DNA of 64,000 nucleotides from Streptomyces anulatus (GTDB taxonomy: Bacteria > Actinomycetota > Actinomycetes > Streptomycetales > Streptomycetaceae), in the NCBI RefSeq assembly GCF_000721175.1, contig NZ_JOEZ01000021.1, positions 62,001-126,000 of the forward strand, read 5' to 3'. Position 1 is the stretch's first letter. Each line of letters starts with the position of its first letter. The notes beneath the pieces are model-generated. The model ran no database searches. It saw only the letters and a program-made list of their open reading frames with translations, and was not told the DNA's origin. Shown one piece after another: positions 8,577 through 15,351 of this stretch. A program made the translations under genes and the position numbers.

Positions 8577-8935
8577 GCGCCGACCGCACCGTCACGGTGC
8601 AGACCGACCGCGGGCCTGTCACCATCCCTGAGCCGTCCTGGTGCGTCGACAACCACGACCAGGTAGCCGAGTCGCTGGCCGACGTCGGGCACCGCGGTGT
8701 TGAGCACCTGGCCGAGTTCTACGGGTACGAGGTTGCTCGGGCCGAGCTGGCCCAGTACCCGTACGCCGAGGAGACCGGCCGAGGCATCGGCGGGTACGTC
8801 GAGATGGGCCACCTGGCCCGCACCCTCACCCCGGGTGAGCTGGATGAGCTGGCCGCGCTGCTCGTCGACTACGCCGGGACGCTCAGGCGTCTCGCTCGCC
8901 AGCTCAGCACGCTCAAGGCGGGTGAGCAGCAGTGA
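8573..8935 (+). CDS. DUF6907-like protein of the element
   Basis: A GTG start overlaps the previous stop by 4 bases. The 120-residue product begins with VTVQTDRGPVTIPEPSWCVD, the DUF6907 opening, then has VGHRGVEHLAEFYG and an acidic helical second half (LTPGELDELAALLVDYAGTL). With the preceding gene it makes two related DUF6907-type proteins in tandem, perhaps a duplication. No known activity can be assigned. Confidence 0.75.
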   Translation: MSADRTVTVQTDRGPVTIPEPSWCVDNHDQVAESLADVGHRGVEHLAEFYGYEVARAELAQYPYAEETGRGIGGYVEMGHLARTLTPGELDELAALLVDYAGTLRRLARQLSTLKAGEQQ

Positions 8936-9174
8936 GCACCCCTCCGAAGCCGGGCAAAGGGCTCTCCGTCCGCATGGACGCCGAGCTGCATGACGACCTG
9001 GCCGTGATGATGTCGACCGGCATTACGGCGTCGGACGCGGTGAAGCACGCGGTGTCGCTGATCGCGTCCGGGTACCGCAACGCGTGGTCGGCCGGCCTGC
9101 TCCCGGAAGGTGTCGAGCCCCGGTTCGTCAGCTTCCTCGCGCAACCGTATGACGCCCCTGAGCAGGGGGTGTGA
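8932..9174 (+). CDS. Ribbon-helix-helix-like small protein
   Basis: This 80-residue protein starts at GTG, overlapping the previous gene by 4 bases. KGLSVRMDAELHDDLAVMMS followed by TGITASDAVKHAVSLIASGY has the strand, helix, turn, helix layout of ribbon-helix-helix DNA-binding proteins and antitoxin-like regulators. The family is inferred from pattern only. It may regulate the rightward module. Confidence 0.6.
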   Translation: MSTPPKPGKGLSVRMDAELHDDLAVMMSTGITASDAVKHAVSLIASGYRNAWSAGLLPEGVEPRFVSFLAQPYDAPEQGV

Positions 9175-9461
9175 CGGTGGCCCGCGTCAACAACGCCAAG
9201 GGCGTCACGAAGCGAAAGCGCCTGGTCAGCAAGCTGGCCGCCCGCCCCGGGCATCAACGCCGGTGCTTCTACTGCCGCCGCGGCTTCCACGGGATCGAGG
9301 GCATCACGTTCGATCACTACGTGCCCTATCGGTACTGGCGGACCGGTCGGCATGACGCGCTCGTCCTGGCCTGCCGCCCCTGCAACGAGGACAAGGCCGA
9401 CCGGATCCCCTGGCCTCTCGTCTGGGTGCTGCTGAGAACGTACGGGACGGGCACCACCTGA
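9171..9461 (+). CDS. HNH endonuclease domain protein
   Basis: The 96-residue product contains RCFYCRRGFHG, then ITFDHYVPYRYWRTGRHDAL and LACRPCNEDKADR. This is a treble-clef HNH fold with two zinc CxxC pairs, the catalytic His in FDHYVPY and the Asn in PCNEDKADR. Such small HNH proteins are common in phages, often beside terminase, where they help packaging. No terminase exists here, so the role (packaging with helper enzymes, interference with a rival, or mobility) is open. It is the last gene of the coupled rightward unit and is followed at once by a strong hairpin. Confidence 0.8.
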   Translation: MTVARVNNAKGVTKRKRLVSKLAARPGHQRRCFYCRRGFHGIEGITFDHYVPYRYWRTGRHDALVLACRPCNEDKADRIPWPLVWVLLRTYGTGTT

Positions 9462-9473
9462 CCCGTCATACAG

Positions 9474-9506
9474 CGAGGCCCCCGCACATCGCGTGCGGGG
9501 GCCTCG
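9474..9506. terminator. Perfect 14-bp hairpin between convergent genes
   Basis: CGAGGCCCCCGCAC and GTGCGGGGGCCTCG surround a 5-base loop, 12 bases after the HNH stop and 15 bases before the stop of the opposing gene. It can terminate both transcripts. Confidence 0.85.
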
Positions 9507-9521
9507 CGGCGTTTCAGGGCA

Positions 9522-9827
9522 TCAGGCGGGCAGCGCCGCCAGAGCGCCCCGGTAGGCCTCCCACAGCCGCGCTCCGTCCTCGCAGCGTCCCGCGCGGCCG
9601 CACCCGGTGCACTCAGCGGTGTGTCCCAGGTAGGCCCGGTAAGCCACTTCGTCGGGCTGCTCAGCAAGCGGAGTCAAGCGGCGCTGCTCCCGGCACGGGG
9701 CGCACGCGTACAGGGCCGCACCCGGCCCGGAGTTCTGCTCGATGACCTGCACCAGCACGGCCGTCCCTGACGGGCCCTTGTGCCAGTGGCACCAGCCGGA
9801 ACGGGGGTCCTCGGTAGTCTGATCCAT
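9522..9827 (-). CDS. Cys-rich hypothetical protein of the element
   Basis: The chosen ATG (MDQTTEDPRSGWCHWHKG) has GGAGG 8 bases upstream, which decides against longer starts. The 101-residue product has the pairs CAPC and CTGC plus GRCEDG, in YACAPCREQRRLTP and HTAECTGCGRAGRCEDG. This looks like a zinc-binding domain of the type seen in many small Streptomyces phage and plasmid proteins. No enzymatic motif. It is the only minus-strand gene in the left arm and reads away from the regulator, which is divergent. Confidence 0.7.
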   Translation of the reverse strand: MDQTTEDPRSGWCHWHKGPSGTAVLVQVIEQNSGPGAALYACAPCREQRRLTPLAEQPDEVAYRAYLGHTAECTGCGRAGRCEDGARLWEAYRGALAALPA

Positions 9828-9910
9828 GGCGACGTCCTCCAGGTAGTCGTCCACACCCCCGGGCCGTCCTATCGGCCGCGGGGGTTTCGTCTTCACCCGT
9901 ATAGACCGTA

Positions 9911-9925
9911 CTACCCTCTGCTACC
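9911..9925. promoter_or_regulatory. Two CTACC sites upstream of the wHTH gene
   Basis: CTACC occurs at 9911 and 9921, ten bases apart, 50-64 bases before the regulator start and between it and the divergent gene. The same pentamer is repeated eight times after the regulator gene. An autoregulatory operator is likely but unproven. Confidence 0.45.
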
Positions 9926-9974
9926 CCCGTGGCTAGCTATGGCAGGTGGGGGCCTGCTGCCTAGCTTGCGGATC

Positions 9975-10214
9975 ATGAGCATCGATCGCGAGGGACCGAT
10001 CCCGCCGTACCGGCAGATCGCCGACCAGCTGCGCGCCCGCATCGCAGACGGAACGATCCCCGTCGGCCGGCGCATCCCCTCGCTCGTCGAGCTGGAGCAG
10101 GAATTCGGCGTGGCCCGCGACACCCTCCGCAAGGCCGTGAAGGTGCTCAAGGACGAGGGTCTGGTCGAGACCGTGACGGGCATGGGCGTCTTCGTCACCC
10201 AGCCGCCCGAGTAG
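9975..10214 (+). CDS. Small GntR-type winged-helix regulator
   Basis: The 79-residue product is almost only a GntR-type winged helix: PIPPYRQIADQLRARIADGT, then PSLVELEQEFGVARDTLRKA and LVETVTGMGVFVTQ. It lacks the ligand-binding domain of normal GntR regulators, like KorSA-type and other short regulators of Streptomyces integrated elements. No ribosome site is clear, so it may be leaderless. CTACC arrays on both sides (two copies before, eight after) suggest it binds them, controlling itself and perhaps replication or the capsid operon. Confidence 0.8.
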   Translation: MSIDREGPIPPYRQIADQLRARIADGTIPVGRRIPSLVELEQEFGVARDTLRKAVKVLKDEGLVETVTGMGVFVTQPPE

Positions 10215-10315
10215 CCACGCCTCAGGGAACCCCCAGCGCCTCGGACGGCGCTCCCGCCGGGCGGGCCTGTACCGCCCCGGTAGCCCCTCCCCCGGACGTA
10301 CGGCCCGGGGCTGGC

Positions 10316-10398
10316 CTACCTCCCCGTCTACCGAGCCTCTACCTGCACGTCTACCCGCGCGCTACCCGGGTCTACCGACCGCTCTACCGTCGTCTACC
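10316..10398. repeat. Eight CTACC repeats phased at about 11 bp
   Basis: CTACC starts at 10316, 10328, 10339, 10351, 10362, 10372, 10384 and 10394, with spacings of 12, 11, 12, 11, 10, 12 and 10. Most copies extend to TCTACCG or TCTACCC. The spacing puts all sites on one face of the helix, as in plasmid iterons, parS-like arrays or cooperative operators. Confidence 0.8.
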
Positions 10399-10718
10399 GC
10401 ACGGAGCGTGACGCGCCCCCGCCCCCCTCCCCGCCCAACCTCTTTCGGGTCTCTACGTTGTTGCCGCAGGTCACGTCACCAACAACAACGCCAACAACAC
10501 CGGGGGAGGGGTTTCGGAAGGGGTTAGCTGTACGTGACACCCATCGAATCACCCTGCGTTACATCACTCAAAGTGACGTCGCTAATTGTTCCAGCCGTTG
10601 GATTCGCGAAATAGCGGCCCGAAAAATGCCCGCGCAAAAAACAGGGCGACAAGGGCGTTTGGGTCGCCCACCTGGGCTCTTAAGTTTTGATCCACTCTCC
10701 CCCGTGCGCGGGCATGCC

Positions 10719-10751
10719 GAACGCCCCGGACCGTTGTGGTTCGGGGCGTTC
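10719..10751 (-). terminator. 14-bp hairpin downstream of the capsid gene
   Basis: GAACGCCCCGGACC pairs with GGTTCGGGGCGTTC around GTTGT, with one G-T pair. It is the second of two hairpins met by transcription leaving the capsid gene. Confidence 0.7.
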
Positions 10752-10764
10752 ATCACTGGGTGTG

Positions 10765-10821
10765 AGGACGTGGCGTGGGTGGTGGGGTGGACACCGACCA
10801 TGTCACCCAACGCCACGTCCT
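10765..10821 (-). terminator. Long hairpin directly after the capsid stop
   Basis: AGGACGTGGCGT plus GGGTG pairs with CACCC plus AACGCCACGTCCT (one bulged base) around a 22-base loop, 9 bases after the capsid stop codon. It probably ends the leftward operon; an unusually long loop also leaves room for a protein-binding role. Confidence 0.6.
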
Positions 10822-10829
10822 GTCTGGGG

Positions 10830-12167
10830 TCAGCCGCGGACTCCTGTGTCCACCGCGAACGCCTCGCCGTGAGCGAGTGCGATGTCGCCGCGCATCCAGA
10901 TGAGCAACGCGACTTGACCGGTGTCGGCGTACCGCTCGACCAGCTGAATCGTCATCGGTCCAGTTCGGAGTCCGAAGTACAGCTGTGCCCAGTCCCCGGT
11001 GTACACCTCGGAGCAGTCGGTGCTCGTTCCGACGGTGAGGTCGATCGGGACTTGGTTGGTCGGGTAGCGGGTGAGCAGTCCGGCCGGCGGCTGGAGGTAG
11101 CGGCCCTCTGCGTCCTTGAGCTTGGCCAGGCCCTGCTCGGTGCGGGGCGCGGTGATGACGCCGGTGGGTTCGTGGTTGAACGCCCGGATCGCGGCCTGCG
11201 CGTCAATGAGTGCGTCGTAGTTGAAGCCGTCGGCGGCGATCAGGGCGCCGTTCGCTCCGTGGGTGGTGACGGTTACGCCGGTCTGGTTGAGGACGCCGCG
11301 GGGCTGCGGTGCGGTGCCGGTGCCTCGCAGTGCGACGCGGTCGAGCTCCAACGCGACCTGCGCGGCAAGGTCCCGCTCGACGACGCCGACGATGCTCGGG
11401 TCGGAGTCCTCGATCAGCTCTCGGCTCATCTTGACCAGGAAGGCCATCGAGCGGGCCGTGAGCGTCACCGCGTCGAGGGTGAGGTCCCCTTCGGCGATGG
11501 CTGCGTTCTCGTTCCGCCAGGCCGGGGCTGAGCTTCCGGTGAGGCGGGGGACCTTGAGGGTCTGGGAGTCCATGGGGACGGTGGTGGCCCCTGCCTGGAA
11601 GACGCGGGACACGTTGCGGGCCCGGTCGATGAGCTGGCCCGCGGTGGGGGTGGGGACGAGGTGTCCGCCGGCGGTGGCGGTTCCTTCGGCCATGGCGCGG
11701 AGTTCGGAGTCGTTGAGCCCGTCACGGCGTCCGGTGACCCAGGTACGCAGGAGGGCGCCGAGGCGGACATCCTGCGCGGGCTGCGGGGCACCGTGGCTGC
11801 TCCGGGCGGTCCAGTCGGCGAACGACTGGCCGCGGGTCAGGAGAGGCAGTTCCGGGGCGGTGGTGCGTACACCGGGGTCGCCGGACGCGATGACGATCTG
11901 CGACCGGTCGACCTGGTTCTCAGGGGAGTTGTCGAGACGCCGGAGGATGATCCCGATGCGGCGCACCTCGTCGTCGTGGGCGTCGAACTCGCGCTGCTCG
12001 GACGCGAGGAGGCTGCGGCCCGCGACGCCGGCGTTGTCGGTGAGGGTCTGCATCGCGGCAAGCCGGTCGGTCTGCGCCTGGCGTACGGCGTCGTAGTGCT
12101 GCTTGAACGTCTGGCCGGCCTGGCGCTCGTTGAGACTGGCAGCGGTGGGCAGGGTGGTACGAGACAT
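10830..12167 (-). CDS. HK97-type phage major capsid protein
   Basis: This 445-residue protein has the layout of HK97 gp5-like capsid proteins. There is an N-terminal helical delta domain of about 110 residues (LNERQAGQTFKQHYDAV, EQREFDAHDDEVRRIGIIL), then TATAGGHLVPTPTAGQLIDR, SMAFLVKMSRELIEDSDPSI, LALRGTG-type P-domain text (LDRVALRGTGTAPQPRGVLN) and a C-terminal KLKDAEGRYLQPP, YTGDWAQLYFGLRTGP, GDIALAHGEAFAVDTG. AGGAG lies 8 bases before the ATG. It would form the shell of a phage-like particle. No portal, protease or terminase gene accompanies it, so it must work with helper proteins or assemble alone, as encapsulins do. It ends the operon that starts with the excisionase. Confidence 0.9.
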   Translation of the reverse strand: MSRTTLPTAASLNERQAGQTFKQHYDAVRQAQTDRLAAMQTLTDNAGVAGRSLLASEQREFDAHDDEVRRIGIILRRLDNSPENQVDRSQIVIASGDPGVRTTAPELPLLTRGQSFADWTARSSHGAPQPAQDVRLGALLRTWVTGRRDGLNDSELRAMAEGTATAGGHLVPTPTAGQLIDRARNVSRVFQAGATTVPMDSQTLKVPRLTGSSAPAWRNENAAIAEGDLTLDAVTLTARSMAFLVKMSRELIEDSDPSIVGVVERDLAAQVALELDRVALRGTGTAPQPRGVLNQTGVTVTTHGANGALIAADGFNYDALIDAQAAIRAFNHEPTGVITAPRTEQGLAKLKDAEGRYLQPPAGLLTRYPTNQVPIDLTVGTSTDCSEVYTGDWAQLYFGLRTGPMTIQLVERYADTGQVALLIWMRGDIALAHGEAFAVDTGVRG

Positions 12168-12260
12168 GAGGGACTCCTGTGTCAGTGAGGTGTGAGTGCG
12201 CGCCGGTATGTCGACGGCTCGCGGTGCGGGGCACTCGCGCGGGCCGGAAGGGGCGCGTCA

Positions 12261-12335
12261 TCAAGGCAGCTCACCGGGGCGGAGCCCTGGTCGGTGAGCG
12301 GGGGCGGGCGGGGCCTGCCCCCTGCTCTGCCTTGA
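12261..12335 (-). promoter_or_regulatory. Nested inverted repeat in the capsid leader
   Basis: TCAAGGCAG pairs with CTGCCTTGA (12327-12335), and inside it CTCACC pairs with GGTGAG (12293-12298). It lies in the 177-base gap before the capsid gene, the only sizeable gap of the operon, and may attenuate or process the transcript to set capsid level. Confidence 0.4.
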
Positions 12336-12344
12336 TCGTAGCGG

Positions 12345-12587
12345 CTAGTTGTGCTGGTTGAGGAGGATCTGCGTCAAGTGCGCGTCGAGAGCGGCCCGGT
12401 CGCCTTGGTGGACGACGAGCCCGAGGAGCTGAGCGAGGGCGCCGGTCGCGAGGGCGAGCTGAACGAGTTCGTCGCGGTCGCGGGTGTCGAGGAGCGCGCG
12501 CAGGGCCTCCTCGTCCTGGGCGGCGCCGGCGCGTACCAGCGCACAGGCCGCGGCGAACGTGGCGTTGGACGTGTTGGGTACGGGCAT
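12345..12587 (-). CDS. 80-residue helical protein before the capsid gene
   Basis: The ATG (MPVPNTSNATFAAACALVRA) has GGGAG about 5 bases upstream and lies 14 bases after the preceding gene. The product is acidic and almost all helix: AQDEEALRALLDTRDRDELV, ALATGALAQLLGLVVHQGDR. Position just before the capsid gene and the helical, acidic character would suit a scaffold or capsid-accessory protein, but no family is recognised. Confidence 0.65.
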   Translation of the reverse strand: MPVPNTSNATFAAACALVRAGAAQDEEALRALLDTRDRDELVQLALATGALAQLLGLVVHQGDRAALDAHLTQILLNQHN

Positions 12588-12601
12588 GGGGGCTCCCAGG
12601 G

Positions 12602-13078
12602 TCAGACGTGAGGGGTGCACAGGGCGGTGTCCCAGCCGGGCGGCTGCATCCAGGGGCGTTCGTCGAGGATGGCGGCAATCTTGCGGTCGGTGTCGGAGAC
12701 GTCGCCGGTCCGGAACGCTTCGAGGGCCATCTCGATGAGGTGAGGCTGGCTCTTGAGAGTCACGCACTCGATGACGGGGACGAGGACGCGAGCGGCACGG
12801 CAGCGCCACATGACGCCCGGGGAGGGCGACATGGGGTCGGGCTCCATGGGGCCGAAGGGTTCGGCGATGTAGAGGGCGCCGTCGGGGTACATGGCGGCGT
12901 ACGCGGCGGCGATCTCGGGGTCGGGGGTGAGGTAGACCCAGCCAGCGTCCCGGGCTGCCGAGGTGGGGAGCGCGTACCGCTGTGTGGTGGCGGTGGTCTG
13001 CGACTTGCTCGGGGGGAACAGCGGGGCGCCCATGCCGAGGCCGGGGACCCCGCCGTGGAACAGGTCCTGGTGTCTCAT
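12602..13078 (-). CDS. Arr-like ADP-ribosyltransferase-fold protein
   Basis: The 158-residue product follows the order of the rifamycin ADP-ribosyltransferase (Arr) fold. DLFHGGVPGLGMGAPL supplies the first-strand His. AGWVYLTPDPEIAAAYAAMY supplies the VYLT motif and following helix. GALYIAEPFGPMEPDPM corresponds to the Arr segment IY-V-EP-GP-E-DP. PGVMWRCRAARVLVPVIE resembles the end of Arr. Arr proteins are about 140 residues and use the H-Y-D triad to transfer ADP-ribose from NAD to rifampicin. Whether this one acts on an antibiotic, a protein or nucleic acid is unknown. Phages use such enzymes to modify host polymerase, and that is a reasonable role beside replication and capsid genes. 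Confidence 0.65.
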   Translation of the reverse strand: MRHQDLFHGGVPGLGMGAPLFPPSKSQTTATTQRYALPTSAARDAGWVYLTPDPEIAAAYAAMYPDGALYIAEPFGPMEPDPMSPSPGVMWRCRAARVLVPVIECVTLKSQPHLIEMALEAFRTGDVSDTDRKIAAILDERPWMQPPGWDTALCTPHV

Positions 13079-13096
13079 GTCGTGCCTCCGTACGGG

Positions 13097-14464
13097 TCAG
13101 CAGGTGGGGTGTGTGGTGTCGCCGGTGGTCGCGTGGACGGGGTCGAGAGGGCCGCCGCAGACGGTGCAGAGCGCTCCGACGGTGGTCACGTTCTGTGATG
13201 CCGGTTCGCCAGTCGCGCCAGTGGCGCCATCAGTTACGCCATTCACGCCAGGGTCTGAACCCTGGCGCGACTGGCGCGACTGTGGCGGGACTGGCGTAGA
13301 GATGTCACTCTCTGTAGCGGTGGTGAGCGCTTCGATACGCCAGACGGCGCCCTTCCCGAACCCCGCCCGCTCGGACTTCACCCCGGCTTTGCGCATGGCC
13401 CGCTGAAGCGTGCGCTCCGAGATGTCGTCGGCGGCCGCGGCCTTCTTCACGTCCTTGGAAGGCGCCTCGCCACCGTGGTCGAGGAGGTAGCCGCGCAGCC
13501 AGTCGGCGGCCTCGTCCCGCTCACCGCGGTCGGTCTCCTGGCCCTGCGCGAGGATCTGATCGACGGTGCGCGTCGACTCCCCCGTGAAGACGAAGCGGCC
13601 GACGAACGCGGCGCCCTTCTTCGTCTCCACTTCGGCGGTGACGATGTTGTACGAGAGCGACGGGAGGTCGGCGCGGCCTAGGCTGTTCTTCGCCTGCGTC
13701 ATCACGCGACACTCGTTGTCGTCGTCGCGGGCGAAGCCGAACACGGCGCGGGGCACGTTCTTGAACGCTCCCGATCCGGTGATGAGCGACGCGGGGTCGG
13801 TCCCGGAGCCCTTGTTGAAGTGGGCGATGCCCAGCAGCACGCATTCGGTCCGGTCGGCCATGCGGGCGAGCGGGTCCAGGGCGGTCCGTACGTCCCGCTC
13901 CCGGTGGGTGTCGATGCCCGCGCCGATGCACGACATGAGCGGGTCGAGCACCACCAGGGCGACGTCATGGTCCCGGATCGCCTGCTCCATGAGGCTGTTG
14001 TCCTGGGGCAGGCTGAGCGTCGTCTCGCCGAACTCGGCTTCAACGGCTTCGACCCGGTACACCAGGTCGAGGTTCGCTCCGGCCCCGATCAGACGGGGGA
14101 CGATGGTCTGCTTCCACGAGTCCTCTACGGCGACGTAGAAGACGGCGCGGGGGCGGCCCTGGAACGCGCCGGGCAGGGTGCCCGCGGTGACGTGTGCGGC
14201 CATCCACATGCCGAACGACGACTTCCCGGTGCCCTCCCGGCCGGCGGCGACGGACAGCGCCCCGGCGGGGACGCGCCCCTCCCCGTCGTCGAGCCAGGCC
14301 CAGACGACGGGCTCCGGCTCGATGTCCGAGGCACGAGTGAGGCGCAGCTTCCGCGCCGGTGCGGGCTGCCCGTCGGCCCAGTCGAGCGGGGGGAGGTCCG
14401 CGAGTCCCGCGGTGAGGACGTTGTCCGGCGGCAGGGCGCTCGTGGGGTCGTACGAGGTGGTCAC
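13097..14464 (-). CDS. RepA-like AAA ATPase of the element
   Basis: The GTG start overlaps the previous stop. The 455-residue product has Walker A AAGREGTGKSSFGMWMA at about 110-125, Walker B VALVVLDPLMSCIGAG at about 215, and GIAHFNKGSGTDPASLITGS typical of RepA/AAA_25 hexameric helicase-like ATPases. It continues with RAVFGFARDDDNECRVMTQA. After about 365 comes a winged-helix-like part (SERTLQRAMRKAGVKSERAG). The tail ends with two CxxC-like pairs (LCTVCGGP and HPTC), a possible zinc knuckle. It is the likely replication protein of the element, loading or acting as helicase. Confidence 0.85.
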   Translation of the reverse strand: MTTSYDPTSALPPDNVLTAGLADLPPLDWADGQPAPARKLRLTRASDIEPEPVVWAWLDDGEGRVPAGALSVAAGREGTGKSSFGMWMAAHVTAGTLPGAFQGRPRAVFYVAVEDSWKQTIVPRLIGAGANLDLVYRVEAVEAEFGETTLSLPQDNSLMEQAIRDHDVALVVLDPLMSCIGAGIDTHRERDVRTALDPLARMADRTECVLLGIAHFNKGSGTDPASLITGSGAFKNVPRAVFGFARDDDNECRVMTQAKNSLGRADLPSLSYNIVTAEVETKKGAAFVGRFVFTGESTRTVDQILAQGQETDRGERDEAADWLRGYLLDHGGEAPSKDVKKAAAADDISERTLQRAMRKAGVKSERAGFGKGAVWRIEALTTATESDISTPVPPQSRQSRQGSDPGVNGVTDGATGATGEPASQNVTTVGALCTVCGGPLDPVHATTGDTTHPTC

Positions 14465-15009
14465 GCGGTGTTCTCCTGCCCGGGGGTGAGGTACCGGCCC
14501 GGCTGCCCGGGTACGGCGACGGGCGGCCAACCGGGGGTGGCACGCAGTTGGTGCGGGGGCCGGTTGTTGGCGTTGTCGCGGGCGGTGCGGAGCTCTTCGG
14601 CGGTGCGGCGGGCGGCGATGACGTGGCCCTGCCGTCCCGCGTAGGCGTTGGCGTCGGCGGTGATCTCCCGCCACCACTCGACGGGGTCGGTGTCCATCAG
14701 CCAGTCCAGTCGCTGGCGTTCGGCGGTGGCCCGGCGGTGCTGCTCGGCTGCTTCGAGGGTGGCCGCGTAGGCGCGGGGGTCCTTCGGGTCGAGCCGGAGC
14801 CAGGCGGGGGAGCCGTAGGGCGGCCAGGTGTCGACGCTGAGAGCGGTCACCTGCATCTCGGCACGAAGCGCCGTGATGTCCCCGGCGGTGGCGTCTTCGG
14901 GAACGGCGCGCAGCGCGCGGCCTCTGTTCGATACGGTGGTGCCCGACCCGCCGCCTTGCTGGTCTTTCTGCGCCCCGGTTGCCCCCGGGGCGCTTTGCTT
15001 TGTGCTCAT
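14461..15009 (-). CDS. DUF2742-like protein of the element
   Basis: This 182-residue protein has a disordered Gln/Gly-rich start, then ITALRAEMQVTALSVDTWP, PYGSPAWLRLDPKDPRAYAA and ATLEAAEQHRRATAERQRLD, a pattern I associate with DUF2742 proteins found beside RepA-like genes of mycobacterial and streptomycete elements. WWREITADANAYAGRQGHVI follows, then a Pro-rich tail. It overlaps both neighbours by 4 bases, so it is made in step with excisionase and ATPase. A role in replication is likely from position only. Confidence 0.65.
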   Translation of the reverse strand: MSTKQSAPGATGAQKDQQGGGSGTTVSNRGRALRAVPEDATAGDITALRAEMQVTALSVDTWPPYGSPAWLRLDPKDPRAYAATLEAAEQHRRATAERQRLDWLMDTDPVEWWREITADANAYAGRQGHVIAARRTAEELRTARDNANNRPPHQLRATPGWPPVAVPGQPGRYLTPGQENTA

Positions 15010-15200
15010 GCAGCGCGGGCCCCGTTCTGCTCGGTGTCCAGGCGGCGGACGTACTCGTGTAGGGCCTCAGCCGATACTCGTCGAGCGCGGCCGATCTTGA
15101 CGCTGCGGAGCTGGCCGGTGGAGATCAGGGCCTTGGCGGTGGTGATGCCGACGCCAAGCTGTTCGGCGACCTCGCCAACGGGGTGCAGGATTCGAGTCAT
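15006..15200 (-). CDS. Excisionase / MerR-type HTH protein
   Basis: The 64-residue product is a single DNA-binding domain: PVGEVAEQLGVGITTAKALI, then STGQLRSVKIGRARRVSAEA and LHEYVRRLDTEQ. This is the helix-turn-helix plus wing of excisionase (Xis/HTH_17) proteins. The ATG chosen has GAGACCGG upstream, and longer starts give no protein-like sequence. It is the first gene of the leftward operon, so excision is turned on together with replication and capsid genes. Confidence 0.85.
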   Translation of the reverse strand: MTRILHPVGEVAEQLGVGITTAKALISTGQLRSVKIGRARRVSAEALHEYVRRLDTEQNGARAA

Positions 15201-15276
15201 GCCGGTCTCCCGAGTATGTGGAACCGGGTACTCGGCTCCGCTTGCTCGGCAGTGTAAGGCGGTCGCGGTCGGCCGT

Positions 15277-15338
15277 GCAAGTACGCGGCGACACATGCGC
15301 ACGCGTGTGGCGCCACTTGCTCGCCCAGTGAGCAAGTG
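15277..15338. promoter_or_regulatory. Operator cluster between xis and the HTH gene
   Basis: GCAAGTACGCGG (15277-15288) and the inverted pair CACTTGCT/AGCAAGTG (15314-15321 and 15331-15338, 9-base spacer) lie in the divergent region. Both motifs recur before the rightward module near 7736-7812. The pair ends 13 bases before the HTH gene start, where it would block or guide initiation. Confidence 0.6.
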
Positions 15339-15351
15339 GGATGCTCACCGC

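Larger units (their letters stand above)
10215..10829. other. 615-base control region of the element
   Basis: No gene is credible here. From left to right it holds a phased CTACC array (10316-10398), a GTTGTTG/CAACAAC inverted repeat (10457-10486) with a further CAACAAC copy, a stretch noticeably richer in A/T than its surroundings (about 10530-10700), and two strong hairpins after the capsid gene. Iterons, an A/T-rich tract and position between divergent modules fit a replication origin or packaging site. That is inference. Confidence 0.5.
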
